Of a stretch of 64,000 bases of DNA, positions 51,916 to 60,316 are shown piece by piece. This stretch comes from Prevotella sp. (GTDB lineage Bacteria; Bacteroidota; Bacteroidia; Bacteroidales; Bacteroidaceae). The stretch is from assembly GCA_022779305.1 (NCBI GenBank), contig JALFSW010000042.1:1-64000 (forward strand), in the 5' to 3' direction. Within the stretch, counting starts at the first letter, position 1; the number at the start of each line of letters is the position of its first letter. A program made the position numbers and the translations under genes. Under the pieces are notes generated by a model. That model was not told the origin of the DNA. It was given only the letters and a program-made list of their open reading frames with translations, and did not search any database.

Positions 51916-53013
51916 ATGATGATAATGAAAGATAAAAATAACTATTGCGTGATACTTGCAGGGGGAAGAGGTCGCCGACTTTGGCCTGCAAGCAAAGAGA
52001 AATATCCTAAACAATTCATTGATTTCTTTAGCCAAGGGCGCACACAACTGCAACAAACATACGATCGTTTTCTCCGTTTCATTCCGCAAGAAAACATTTT
52101 TATCAACACAGGCGTGGAATATTTGGATTTGGTAAAGGAACAATTGCCCGATGTTCCGACTACAAACATCATGGCAGAACCCATCCATCGCAACACAGCT
52201 CCAAGTGTGGCGTGGGCCACCCATCGCATAAGTAATCTTAATCCGAAGGCTCGAATTGTGGTTTCTCCATCGGATCAGAGCATTCTCAATAGCGAAACTT
52301 TTGAGCAAAACATACTCGAAGGACTTGACTTTGTGGGTGAAAAAGATTGCCTTTTAACCATGGGTGTACTACCAACGCGCCCTGAAGTGGGCTATGGCTA
52401 CATACAAGAGGGAGAATTTTCGGGTACGGATGGTATATATAAGGTAAAGGCTTTCACGGAAAAACCCAATCACGAGTTTGCCGAAATGTTTGTAAATAGC
52501 AAGGAATGGTATTGGAACACGGGACTTTTCTTAGCCAATGCGGCATGCTTAATTGATTGTTTGTCAAAATGTTTACCAAGTGTTTTGCGCAATTTCGACC
52601 AACAGAATGCAACCTTTAACATTGAAGCTGAAACAGAATTTATCAACCAGTATTTCCCATCTTACCCTAATTTATCTATTGATTATGGTGTATTGGAAAA
52701 GTCGGAAAATGTCTTTGTGATGAAATGTGACTTCGGTTGGGCAGACCTTGGTACGTGGCACGGCATTTATGAGATGAAAAGTCGGGGTGAAGGCGACAAT
52801 GTGGTGATCGATTCAGATGTCTTGTTAGAGAACTCACGGGGAAATATCATTCGTTTGAACAAGGGAAAACTGGCAATCATTGATGGCTTAGAAGATTTCA
52901 TTGTGGCAGAGAATGACAACGTTTTACTTATCTGTAAACGTGAAGATTCTTCTTCGCTTGTGCGCAAACACATCAGTGAAGTGCGGCTGAAAAAGGGTGA
53001 AGATTATGTTTAA
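51916..53013 (+). CDS. manC: mannose-1-phosphate guanylyltransferase
   Basis: 365 residues (in-frame ATGs at 51916, 51919 and 51925). Makes GDP-mannose from mannose-1-phosphate and GTP in the cytosol. Nucleotidyltransferase signature ILAGGRGRRLWPASKEKYPKQF near residue 13; AEPIHRNTAPSVAWA near 80; VSPSDQ near 105; FTEKPN near 163; YWNTGLFLA near 185; DFGWADLGTWHGIYE near 275. It lacks the C-terminal isomerase domain, so phosphomannose isomerase must come from elsewhere. GDP-mannose feeds fucose and surface glycan synthesis. Own promoter; monocistronic. Confidence 0.93.
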   Translation: MMIMKDKNNYCVILAGGRGRRLWPASKEKYPKQFIDFFSQGRTQLQQTYDRFLRFIPQENIFINTGVEYLDLVKEQLPDVPTTNIMAEPIHRNTAPSVAWATHRISNLNPKARIVVSPSDQSILNSETFEQNILEGLDFVGEKDCLLTMGVLPTRPEVGYGYIQEGEFSGTDGIYKVKAFTEKPNHEFAEMFVNSKEWYWNTGLFLANAACLIDCLSKCLPSVLRNFDQQNATFNIEAETEFINQYFPSYPNLSIDYGVLEKSENVFVMKCDFGWADLGTWHGIYEMKSRGEGDNVVIDSDVLLENSRGNIIRLNKGKLAIIDGLEDFIVAENDNVLLICKREDSSSLVRKHISEVRLKKGEDYV

Positions 53014-53075
53014 TAAACACACTTCACCTTCATATAACACTCTTTTGCAGTTCATATTGCCTCTGATTTGGTAAT

Positions 53076-53840
53076 TTATGGATGACTTTCGCCTTCGATG
53101 TATTGTTCCAAAAAGATATGTTCGCCATCAAAAACAACATAAGTGAACTGCGAAATCCAATCGCCCAAGATAAACATGCGCACCTTCTTTGATAAAGACA
53201 AATCGAGTTCGATGTGTCGATGTCCATAAATATAATAATCAATATCAGGGTGGGATTGCATGTAGGCTTTTGTATAGACTACAAGATACTCCTTTTCTTC
53301 ACCTAAGAAGGGTGTTTCTTTCCCATCTTTGCGTTTCAGTCGGCTGTGTTTTGCCCAGTTTAAACCTAAACCCATACCCCAATAGGGATGCAAGAAATTG
53401 AGCAAACGCTGACAAATGCGGTTGTGAAACACCTTTCTCAACAAACGAAACATTGGGTCTGGGTCACCAAGTCCATCTCCATGTGCCAAATAGAAAACCT
53501 TGTCGCCTATCTCGGTAGTGATTTCTTTGCGATGAAGTATGACCCCACACTCTTTTTCTAAATAACCATACGTCCACAAGTCATGGTTACCTGTAAAGTA
53601 ATGCACCTCAACACCCATATCGGTAAGCTCCGAAAGCTTCCCCAGAAAGCGTGTAAAACCTTTCGGAACAACATATTTATATTCGTTCCAAAAGTCGAAC
53701 ATATCGCCCAAAAGATAGATTGCGCTTGCTTTATACTTAATGCTATCAAGAAAACGAACCAATCTGCGCTCTTGTGTTCGGCGATGTTGAATGGCAAGTG
53801 AGCCAAGATGGGCATCCGAAAGAAAATAAACATTCTTCAT
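53076..53840 (-). CDS. lpxH: UDP-2,3-diacylglucosamine diphosphatase family phosphoesterase
   Basis: 254 residues. Metallophosphatase motifs: FLSDAHLGS (D-x-H, residue 8-10), GDMFDFW (near 46), GNHD (near 85), AHGDGLGDPD (near 118) and GHRHIEL (near 207). Cleaves UDP-diacylglucosamine to lipid X in lipid A synthesis at the inner membrane. Last of a run of five reverse-strand genes starting with the Lrp gene. LpxH-like proteins in Bacteroidetes can be annotated simply as phosphoesterases, but length and motif spacing fit LpxH. Confidence 0.87.
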   Translation of the reverse strand: MKNVYFLSDAHLGSLAIQHRRTQERRLVRFLDSIKYKASAIYLLGDMFDFWNEYKYVVPKGFTRFLGKLSELTDMGVEVHYFTGNHDLWTYGYLEKECGVILHRKEITTEIGDKVFYLAHGDGLGDPDPMFRLLRKVFHNRICQRLLNFLHPYWGMGLGLNWAKHSRLKRKDGKETPFLGEEKEYLVVYTKAYMQSHPDIDYYIYGHRHIELDLSLSKKVRMFILGDWISQFTYVVFDGEHIFLEQYIEGESHP

Positions 53841-53911
53841 AAGAGATAATTATTTAGAAAAAAATAAAGAAAGAACGCCTTCAAAGTGGGTTGCGATAAG
53901 ACGATTAGAAT

Positions 53912-54232
53912 TTAATCAAAACCCAGCTCAAAACGTGCTTCTTCTGACATCATACTCTGATCCCACGTTGGTTCAAAGACCAAATTAATATTTGCTGATT
54001 TCACACCCGTAACACTTTCCACCTTCGTACGCACGTCTTCATAAATGAAATCGGCTGCAGGACAAGAGGGTGAAGTGAATGTCATATCCATATCCAACAC
54101 GCCATCGGGTTGCAAATCAATCTTATAGATCATACCGAGATCATAGATATTTACGGGGATTTCGGGATCGTAGACCGTTTTCAGTACCTCAACAATATCC
54201 TCTTCTATTTTTAATTTTTCTTCTTGTGTCAT
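53912..54232 (-). CDS. DUF59/MIP18-family iron-sulfur assembly protein
   Basis: 106 residues. YDPEIPVNIYDLGMIYKI and the TFTSPSCPAAD loop (Cys near 57) are family hallmarks. Bacterial members (SufT, PaaD-like) act in maturation of Fe-S proteins. It complements the sufE gene elsewhere in the window but lies here between lpxH and the glutaminyl cyclase gene, 71 and 68 nt apart. Confidence 0.9.
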   Translation of the reverse strand: MTQEEKLKIEEDIVEVLKTVYDPEIPVNIYDLGMIYKIDLQPDGVLDMDMTFTSPSCPAADFIYEDVRTKVESVTGVKSANINLVFEPTWDQSMMSEEARFELGFD

Positions 54233-54300
54233 CTTTTTATGCGTTTTATATTAAGGAAATGTGCTAAAAATTCCCTACAGAATATTTTTTTTATCTTCTC

Positions 54301-55314
54301 TCAATGGCTATAAAGCACTTGAATAACCGTCTGCCCAACAGCCATAAGTGTATTTTTGTCAATGTGGTCGAGCGTGTCATGGATGGTGTGCCACGTCGGA
54401 CCAAACGAACTGCGTGGATAATCGGGATAATAAGGAATGATGTCTATGGTTGGAATTTTGGCTATTTCGTTCAATGGATAATGGTCATCTGTAACCCATC
54501 CACCTTCTTTATCAAGGAAATAACTACCATATCCCACAACTTTTGAAGCTTGCCAAACACGCTCCAAAACATCACTTGCATAGCGCAAAGAAATACCTTC
54601 CTTGTAAAACTGCGCTCCTTCGCCGCCTACCATATCCAATAAGATACCAAATTCAGGGTTAAAACCCTCTGGAAGATGATTAGCAAAATAGGTAGAACCT
54701 AATACCCAACTGCCATCCGTACTTTCATGACCATGATCCCATTGTGGAACGCCCCAATCTTCAGCGTCGAAACAAACAAAATCTACGCCCACGTTCAAAC
54801 TACTATCCGACTGAAGTAAGCGGGCAATCTCCAACATCACTGCCACACCCGATGCACCATCGTTTGCCGCCATCACTGGTTTTTGATGGTTGATGGAGTC
54901 AGGATCGTTGTCAGCCCAAGGTCGACTGTCCCAGTGTGCACAAAGCAGGATGCGTCGACTGGCTTTGGGTTTAAACTTGGCAATGATGTTTGTTGCTTTG
55001 AGCGTCGTACCATCATAGCCTTTTAAATCGGCTTTTTGGGTTTCAACCTTGCATCCATATTCCGTAAACTTACGCATAATCCATGCTCCGCAATGTTCAT
55101 GGGCATCTGAGTTCATTACACGTGCACCAAATTTGCATTGTGCAGCAATGAAAGCATAGGCAGAGTCGGGGTTAAACTTGGGTCCTACTGCCACTCCAAG
55201 CGATTCTTTTTCCGCTTCTTCTGCTTGTTTTTGTCCACTCTTACAGCCCCAAACAACCATCGAAATAGCCATCAAACATAGGGCTTTAAGACCTAAACTT
55301 ATTTCTTTTTTCAT
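54301..55314 (-). CDS. glutaminyl-peptide cyclotransferase, M28 fold (lipoprotein)
   Basis: 337 residues. Lipoprotein signal SMVVWGC-K (Cys near 24). M28-type zinc site: LCAHWDSRPWADND (His and Asp, near 125), ANDGASG (Asp near 150), FDAEDWG (Glu/Asp near 188) and IDIIPYYPDYPRSSFGPTWHTIHDT (His near 320). The single-zinc QC subfamily has this DAEDWG and W-H-T-I-H-D-T combination. It converts N-terminal Gln of exported proteins to pyroglutamate; many mature Bacteroidales exported proteins begin with Gln after the signal peptide, including several here (A-F-A-Q). Attached to a membrane facing the periplasm. Confidence 0.87.
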   Translation of the reverse strand: MKKEISLGLKALCLMAISMVVWGCKSGQKQAEEAEKESLGVAVGPKFNPDSAYAFIAAQCKFGARVMNSDAHEHCGAWIMRKFTEYGCKVETQKADLKGYDGTTLKATNIIAKFKPKASRRILLCAHWDSRPWADNDPDSINHQKPVMAANDGASGVAVMLEIARLLQSDSSLNVGVDFVCFDAEDWGVPQWDHGHESTDGSWVLGSTYFANHLPEGFNPEFGILLDMVGGEGAQFYKEGISLRYASDVLERVWQASKVVGYGSYFLDKEGGWVTDDHYPLNEIAKIPTIDIIPYYPDYPRSSFGPTWHTIHDTLDHIDKNTLMAVGQTVIQVLYSH

Positions 55315-55341
55315 CTTTCAAAATTCTTTTTAATCTCTATT

Positions 55342-57204
55342 TTATTTTCTTGCGGCTTGCACTTGCGTCATCACACGCAACCAATTGCCGCCCCATATTT
55401 TTTCAATGTCGTGCTCACTAAAGCGTTTCCGCAAAAGATGGCGTGTGAAATTGAGCATTTCCGACGCATCACTGACACCGATTATCGTACCATCGCCATC
55501 AAAATCTGTTCCGATGCCCACGTGTTCGATGCCCATCAGACGGATAGCATGCTCCAAATGTGCAATAGCATCCAGCACATTGGCTTCTCGCCCTTTCACC
55601 AAAAAACCTTTGTAGAACGTTATCTGCGCCACACCTCCAGCCCGTGCCAAGGCTCGCAATTGCTCATCAGTGAGGTTGCGGGGCACATCGCAAAGACTTT
55701 TGCAATTTGAATGACTGCAAACGATGGGTTGCTGGCTGATTTCCAATGCATCATAGAAACTCTTTTCGCCCCCGTGGCTCAAGTCCACCATCACACCACA
55801 ACGGTTCATTTCTTCAATGACAGCTGCCCCAAACTGGCTCACACCGTCATGGGTGTTGCTTCCTCGTGCCGAATCACAGATGTCATTGTCGCCATTGTGA
55901 CAAAGCGTGATGTAGGTAATGCCCCGCTTTGCGAAATGTCTGACGTTCTCGAGTTTTCCTTCCAAAGCCAAACCGTTTTCTATGGCAAGCATGATGCTGT
56001 GGCGACCTTCTCTTTTGTCCGTATAAAGATCGTTTGGTGTGCGTGCAATACTCAAATATTGCTGATGCTCTTGCACAATATTTTCTATCTTGTCGAAGAT
56101 GAAATCGGTGTAGGAAGCAGGGGTGATGTGTTCTAAAACAGCTTTGTGTTCGGGATTGAAATGCTTCAGTCCGTCAAGATTAATTTTCTCTGAAAAGACT
56201 TCACCCATACGTGGTTGTGGCAAGTATGCCACCATCGTTACAGCATTTTGCCTTCCTTCGGTCATTTTGTGCAAATCATAAAGAATGCGTGGGTCTCGTT
56301 TGCCAAAGTCTACACCTTGTGGAAAAAACATCGGTGTGTCGCAATGTGAATCAAAGGTGAGTATGCGACGATGAAGTGCCTTTGTGCGGGCGAATTGTGC
56401 AGCCTCATTTGCGAGCCATTTGAAAAGTTTTTGTCCTTCGTCTTCCATCCATTCCGGATGCCACTGAACCCCCATAACCGCCTTGTATTCATTACTTTCC
56501 ATCGCTTCTATAACCCCATCGGCAGCAAAGGCAGTGGGTTTAAACCGCTTTCCAGTAGCTTTTACGGCTTGATGATGAAATGAATTTACATAGATAGTTT
56601 CATGCTCATACACCTCTTTTAATATCGTACCGGGCAGAATGGAAATGCTGTGAGTTGCTTCCGTAAAAGGTGCGTCTTGCGAATGTTTCAGCGTTGCAGG
56701 GCGCAAAGAATGATTTTCTATCTCGGTTTCGCCACCGTTTGGATTCGTAGATGTGACGGGCAAATAATCCTTATAAATATCTTGCTGCACCTTCCCACCT
56801 AAAGCAATTGCCAACGTTTGCATACCCCGACAAATACCCAATATCGGAATTTGCCGATTAAAAGCCAACTGCGTGATGAGCAATTCTGCAAGGTCGCGCT
56901 TTGCATTGATGTTTTGCAATTCTTTGATGGGTTCTTCGCCTGCCCAAAGTGGGTTGATGTCTGCCCCGCCACTCAATATAAGTCCGTCGATATGTTCCAA
57001 GGTGTTGATTATTGCAGCTTTGTCGGCAATGGGCGGAATGAGTAGAGGCGTTGCACCAGCTGCCACAACCTGTTTGTAATAAACCTCTCGCAGCTTTGCA
57101 TCCTTGTCTGCAAAGTTCATCGTGATACCAATGACGGGCTGTGATTTGTTTTCAGGATAGGTGTTGTAAATGTTTTGCAAATGCACCGTTAAATCGTAAT
57201 CCAT
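55342..57204 (-). CDS. fusion of a class I glutamine-amidotransferase-like hydrolase (C26) and an M19 dipeptidase
   Basis: 620 residues from the ATG at 57204 (MDYDLTVHLQ); the open frame continues 29 codons further into a repeat element and that part is rejected. N-terminal half (about 1-275) is a gamma-glutamyl hydrolase-like C26 domain: GLILSGGADINP, nucleophile GICRGMQ (Cys near 128), VNSFHHQAV, and VQWHPEW (His/Glu near 247). C-terminal half (about 290-610) is a membrane-dipeptidase-like M19 domain: DSHCDTP (metal H-x-D), AIENGLAL, DLSHGG, SHSNC and GIGTDFDGDG. No signal peptide. Probably splits gamma-glutamyl and dipeptide bonds of small peptides or peptidoglycan fragments. 27 nt before the glutaminyl cyclase gene. 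Confidence 0.85.
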   Translation of the reverse strand: MDYDLTVHLQNIYNTYPENKSQPVIGITMNFADKDAKLREVYYKQVVAAGATPLLIPPIADKAAIINTLEHIDGLILSGGADINPLWAGEEPIKELQNINAKRDLAELLITQLAFNRQIPILGICRGMQTLAIALGGKVQQDIYKDYLPVTSTNPNGGETEIENHSLRPATLKHSQDAPFTEATHSISILPGTILKEVYEHETIYVNSFHHQAVKATGKRFKPTAFAADGVIEAMESNEYKAVMGVQWHPEWMEDEGQKLFKWLANEAAQFARTKALHRRILTFDSHCDTPMFFPQGVDFGKRDPRILYDLHKMTEGRQNAVTMVAYLPQPRMGEVFSEKINLDGLKHFNPEHKAVLEHITPASYTDFIFDKIENIVQEHQQYLSIARTPNDLYTDKREGRHSIMLAIENGLALEGKLENVRHFAKRGITYITLCHNGDNDICDSARGSNTHDGVSQFGAAVIEEMNRCGVMVDLSHGGEKSFYDALEISQQPIVCSHSNCKSLCDVPRNLTDEQLRALARAGGVAQITFYKGFLVKGREANVLDAIAHLEHAIRLMGIEHVGIGTDFDGDGTIIGVSDASEMLNFTRHLLRKRFSEHDIEKIWGGNWLRVMTQVQAARK

Positions 57205-57216
57205 AGGCTTTATTTG

Positions 57217-57420
57217 TTTAAACCCAAATCGATCATAAGACCGTTCGAGTTTCTTTCTTATTTTATTTATTAATTTCCCAACTGCTTGCATCTGATTATC
57301 GGCATCTTCTTCATCGTTTTCTCTTGAAGTAGCCCGCTACATCTGCGATAAAACACTAAATAATTTGCACTGAAAATCAGAGGCAATCCCTTTGGTCTCT
57401 CATGACCGAATTGGGTTAAA
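57217..57420. repeat. ~200-bp inverted-terminal-repeat element, copy R8
   Basis: Ends TTTAAACCCAAATCGATCAT and TCTCATGACCGAATTGGGTT, full interior as in R1. It separates the Lrp gene (stop 5 nt from one end) from the fusion gene (start 12 nt from the other end). Confidence 0.88.
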
Positions 57421-57425
57421 CCTTT

Positions 57426-57890
57426 TTATATTTCAGCCGTGATCGGTATTTCCCGTTTAATGCTTTGCTCCAAAGAAATGAGCGTTTCTGTAGAAACCAC
57501 ACCCGGAATGCTCTGCAACTGATTGTTGAGCAAGTCCATGAGTTGTTCGTTGTCTTTGGCATAGAGTTTCACAAGAATGGTGTAAGGTCCTGTTGTGAAG
57601 TGGCATTCAATGATTTCTGGAATGGCATTCAACCGTTCCACCACCTCTTTATACATTGATGCACGTTCGAGATTCAGTCCAATATAGGTGCATGTGGTGT
57701 AGCCCAAACTTTTGGGACTAATATCGAAACTACTACCCGTTATCACACCATTCTCAATGAGATGCTGCACACGCTGATGAATGGCAGCCCGAGAAACACC
57801 ACATTCGGCTGCCACATCCTTGAAAGCAATGCGTGCGTTTTGCGAAAGAATGCTCAAAATCTTTCTATCTAATTTGTCTATCTTATCCAT
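57426..57890 (-). CDS. Lrp/AsnC-family transcriptional regulator
   Basis: 154 residues. N-terminal helix-turn-helix (LDRKILSILSQNARIAFKDVAAECGVSRAAIHQRVQHL) and C-terminal RAM ligand-binding domain (TCTYIGLNLERASMYKEVVERLNAIPEIIECHFTTGPYTILVKL). Such regulators sense amino acids. It is upstream of the peptidase genes on the same strand, which would make amino-acid or peptide control of them plausible, although a repeat element lies between. Confidence 0.92.
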   Translation of the reverse strand: MDKIDKLDRKILSILSQNARIAFKDVAAECGVSRAAIHQRVQHLIENGVITGSSFDISPKSLGYTTCTYIGLNLERASMYKEVVERLNAIPEIIECHFTTGPYTILVKLYAKDNEQLMDLLNNQLQSIPGVVSTETLISLEQSIKREIPITAEI

Positions 57891-57998
57891 TCAATTCTAT
57901 GTTAGTCATTTTATTTTGCCGCAGGAGAATTGTCATTTGTTTTATTTCATCGGTTTAGCACTATATGGACGCAAAATTGGTGCGTCTGATTTGTTGAT

Positions 57999-58083
57999 AG
58001 GCAACCCAAAAGTTGTTGCATTTTTTTCCTTACGGAAAATCAGATGTAACCTGTTTGATCTCTCTAACGACCGATTTGGGTTG
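57999..58083. repeat. ~200-bp element, copy R9 (diverged remnant)
   Basis: The right-hand part is recognisable (GAAAATCAGATGTAACC, then TCTCTAACGACCGATTTGGG), aligning with the right end of R8. The left boundary near AACCCAAAAG (57999) is uncertain. No gene is seen in 57891-58448. Confidence 0.55.
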
Positions 58084-58239
58084 AATGTGTCTTATGTGCA
58101 AGTCACTTTACAATTTGAAAGCAAAAATAGAAAATATAAATGAATTAAGCAACAAAAAGAAAGAGAAATTCCTTTTCCAAGGTACATTTTGCTTCCAAAA
58201 ATACATCTTCCCACAATCATCCTTTTTCAGAGACAATAG

Positions 58240-58327
58240 AACTGAGCCTTACTTGCATTATGAGTGAACCTCAGTTAGGGCGCAAGTGAGGCTTAGTTAC
58301 TTTGCAAGTGAGGCTCACTTGCAACTC
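58240..58327. repeat. 22-bp palindrome array, locus F (4 units)
   Basis: Units at 58240-58261 (AACTGAGCCTTACTT), 58262-58283 (GAGTGAACCTCAGTT), 58284-58305 (AAGTGAGGCTTAGTT) and 58306-58327, the last holding GCAAGTGAGGCTCACTTGC. About 500 bp from the candidate replication origin. Confidence 0.9.
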
Positions 58328-58448
58328 TAAAATTATACTTTATTTAATTGATTGATTTTCAATTGATTATAACATTTAATTCAAAAATCCTCTTGCAAAA
58401 GAAAATAACAAACATTTCCACAAAGCAAAATGCCATTGAAAACATTTT

Positions 58449-58751
58449 TTATTCATCAATCCTGTCTTCTTCTCGTAACGCATCCAAATAGGTTTGTGCA
58501 GTGTTTTCCCCTACACGTGCTTCTGCATCAATAAGGGGTTGGAAAATTTTTACAACAAATTCTGAAAGTATCGGAGCATCTTCGCAAGTCTCAATGAAAT
58601 CCCGCACTTCATCGAGGGTTGGATAGTCGGTATAAGACTGGGCTGCCCAAGCTGCCACCCTTTCTTCCATTCGGCGGCGAGCTGCTTGCATCAGTCCTCC
58701 TAAAGGACAAGAAAGGAATATCTGGTAATAATCATTTAAAATTGGTTTCAT
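58449..58751 (-). CDS. hypothetical protein next to the candidate origin
   Basis: 100 residues, no signal peptide, no membrane segment. Helical and acidic (ARRRMEERVAAWAAQSYTDYPTLDEVRDFIETCEDAP). Contains a C-P-L-G-G near residue 15. Not recognised. Its start faces the DnaA-box cluster. Good codon structure and no competing frame support it as real. Confidence 0.65.
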   Translation of the reverse strand: MKPILNDYYQIFLSCPLGGLMQAARRRMEERVAAWAAQSYTDYPTLDEVRDFIETCEDAPILSEFVVKIFQPLIDAEARVGENTAQTYLDALREEDRIDE

Positions 58752-58843
58752 TTTATTTGGCTTTACATTATATATAAGATTTAGGTGTTCACCTGCATTA
58801 ACAAAGAAATAACGAACCCATCATTGATTTTATTTCACAGCAC

Positions 58844-59178
58844 TGTGGAAAACTTAAAATTGTGGATAAGTCTGTGGATAACCCACGGAATAACGCTTTC
58901 ATAACCCTGTGGATATCCACAGAGAAACAAAGACAAAAGGAGATTTGTGTATATCCACAAGGTTATTAAATGGGTTTTAATAAAGTTTTACACAGGTTTT
59001 AAACCCTAAAAGTTATAAACTTATTATCTTTGCATCGAATTGTGGAAATGTGGATAACTTCCTATCTCTATTGATTATCAAAGAGAAAGAATGAGAAAAA
59101 TCTGTGGACAACCTTTTTTCTAAGGTTGATAACGAAAAAAACGAAAAATATCCTGAAAACTTTTCCACACTATCCACA
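58844..59178. other. oriC: candidate chromosomal replication origin (DnaA-box cluster)
   Basis: DnaA boxes (TTATCCACA or TGTGGATAA): perfect at 58861-58869, 58873-58881 and 59049-59057. One-mismatch boxes at 58844-58852, 58908-58916, 58913-58921 (these two form TGTGGATATCCACA), 58951-58959, 59103-59111, 59161-59169 and 59170-59178. Between and after them lie A/T-rich tracts (58960-59040, 59080-59160, 59195-59250) suitable for unwinding. The 583-bp gap has no gene. dnaA itself is not in the window, which is not unusual in Bacteroidales. Confidence 0.8.
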
Positions 59179-59334
59179 GCCCATCATATCTCATCATCCT
59201 TTTTTCTTTTCAAAGAAGAAAAATAAAATATAATGATGTTTTGAAACGCATAGGTTGTTTCAATGCAAGTCATAGGGCATAGCATTATTCAAAGGACGAT
59301 GAGAATTAAATGAAATTAAACAAAAAACAAGCGA

Positions 59335-60141
59335 ATGAAGAAAAAGATTTTTGCAACATTTTTCCTATTGGCGACAACGCTTTGTTTGTCGGCACAATGT
59401 ACTTTTAAAAACACAGCTTTCAATAGTGGAGAATTTTTGACGTATAATCTTTACTATAATTGGAAATTTGTGTGGGTGAAAGCTGGCACAGCTTCGTGGT
59501 ACACGATAAGTTCTATTTATCAAGGTAAGCCAGCTTTCAGGGCATCTTTGACCACACGTGGAAGCGAACGAGTGGACAATTATTTTGTTTTGCGCGACAC
59601 ATTGCTTTGCTACACCACAAAAGAGCTTGCACCGCTCTATTACCGAAAAGGAGCAAAAGAAGGCAAACGCTACACAGTGGACGAAGTTTTTTATAGTTAT
59701 TCGGGCGGAAAACCAAAAGTTCGGCAACACCGTATTAATAATGCGGGCGAACACAAGTGGAAAGAGACAACGCTCAACGAATGTGTTTATGACATGATGA
59801 GTATATTTTTGCGGGCACGCAGTTTTAATCCCGAAAATTGGAAAAAAGGAAACGTGGTGGCTTTTCCGCTCATTGATGGCAACAGCATTAACGATGCACA
59901 ATTGATTTATAAAGGAAAAAAGACGATAAAAGCCGACAATGGGCGCCGTTATCGTTGTTTGGAACTTTCCTATCATGAAAAAGACAATGGTAAATGGCGC
60001 AACATTGCCAATTTCTTTGTAACCGATGATCAGAACCATATTCCCATTCGGTTAGACATGACATTGAAGTTTGGTTCGGCAAAGGCTTTCCTCGTATCAA
60101 TGAAAGGTATCAGAAGTAGGATAGAATCTGAAGTGAAATGA
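59335..60141 (+). CDS. DUF3108 periplasmic protein
   Basis: 268 residues. Signal peptide 1-20 (IFATFFLLATTLCLSA-Q). DUF3108 pattern: FNSGEFLTYNLYYNWKFVWVKAGTA near 30, then DNYFVLRDTLLCY, VDEVFYSY and the late HIPIRLDMTLKFGSAKAFL. Beta-rich fold related to outer-membrane lipoprotein carriers; function unknown. First gene to the right of the candidate origin; followed by a perfect 10-bp stem-loop. Confidence 0.85.
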   Translation: MKKKIFATFFLLATTLCLSAQCTFKNTAFNSGEFLTYNLYYNWKFVWVKAGTASWYTISSIYQGKPAFRASLTTRGSERVDNYFVLRDTLLCYTTKELAPLYYRKGAKEGKRYTVDEVFYSYSGGKPKVRQHRINNAGEHKWKETTLNECVYDMMSIFLRARSFNPENWKKGNVVAFPLIDGNSINDAQLIYKGKKTIKADNGRRYRCLELSYHEKDNGKWRNIANFFVTDDQNHIPIRLDMTLKFGSAKAFLVSMKGIRSRIESEVK

Positions 60142-60146
60142 GACAG

Positions 60147-60177
60147 ATTTAAGGCAGGTTTTATAAATGCCTTAAAT
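60147..60177. terminator. stem-loop after the DUF3108 gene
   Basis: ATTTAAGGCA / TGCCTTAAAT, perfect 10-bp stem, 11-nt loop, 5 nt past the stop codon. The segment AAGGCAGGTTTTATAAATGCC also occurs, with one change, at 29938-29959. Confidence 0.55.
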
Positions 60178-60236
60178 GCTGCTTAGGGAATAAAAAAAGA
60201 TTGGTCGAAAAAAATAGGCAAATGGTCGAATGCTAT

Positions 60237-60268
60237 TTTGAGCATACATCTTTATGAATGTATCTTTG
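60237..60268 (+). promoter_or_regulatory. promoter of the outer-membrane barrel gene
   Basis: TTTG at 60237-60240, 20-nt spacer, TATCTTTG at 60261-60268: consensus promoter. It lies downstream of the first in-frame ATG (60254), which therefore cannot be the start; the ATG at 60317 is. Confidence 0.78.
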
Positions 60269-60316
60269 CAAACGAAAAATAAGATTTTAAAAATTATTCA
60301 TTCATCATATACAAAA

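Noticed and set aside
60254..60316. 21-codon upstream extension of the barrel protein
   Set aside because: A consensus promoter (TTTG...TATCTTTG) lies over and after this ATG, and the signal peptide starts properly at 60317.
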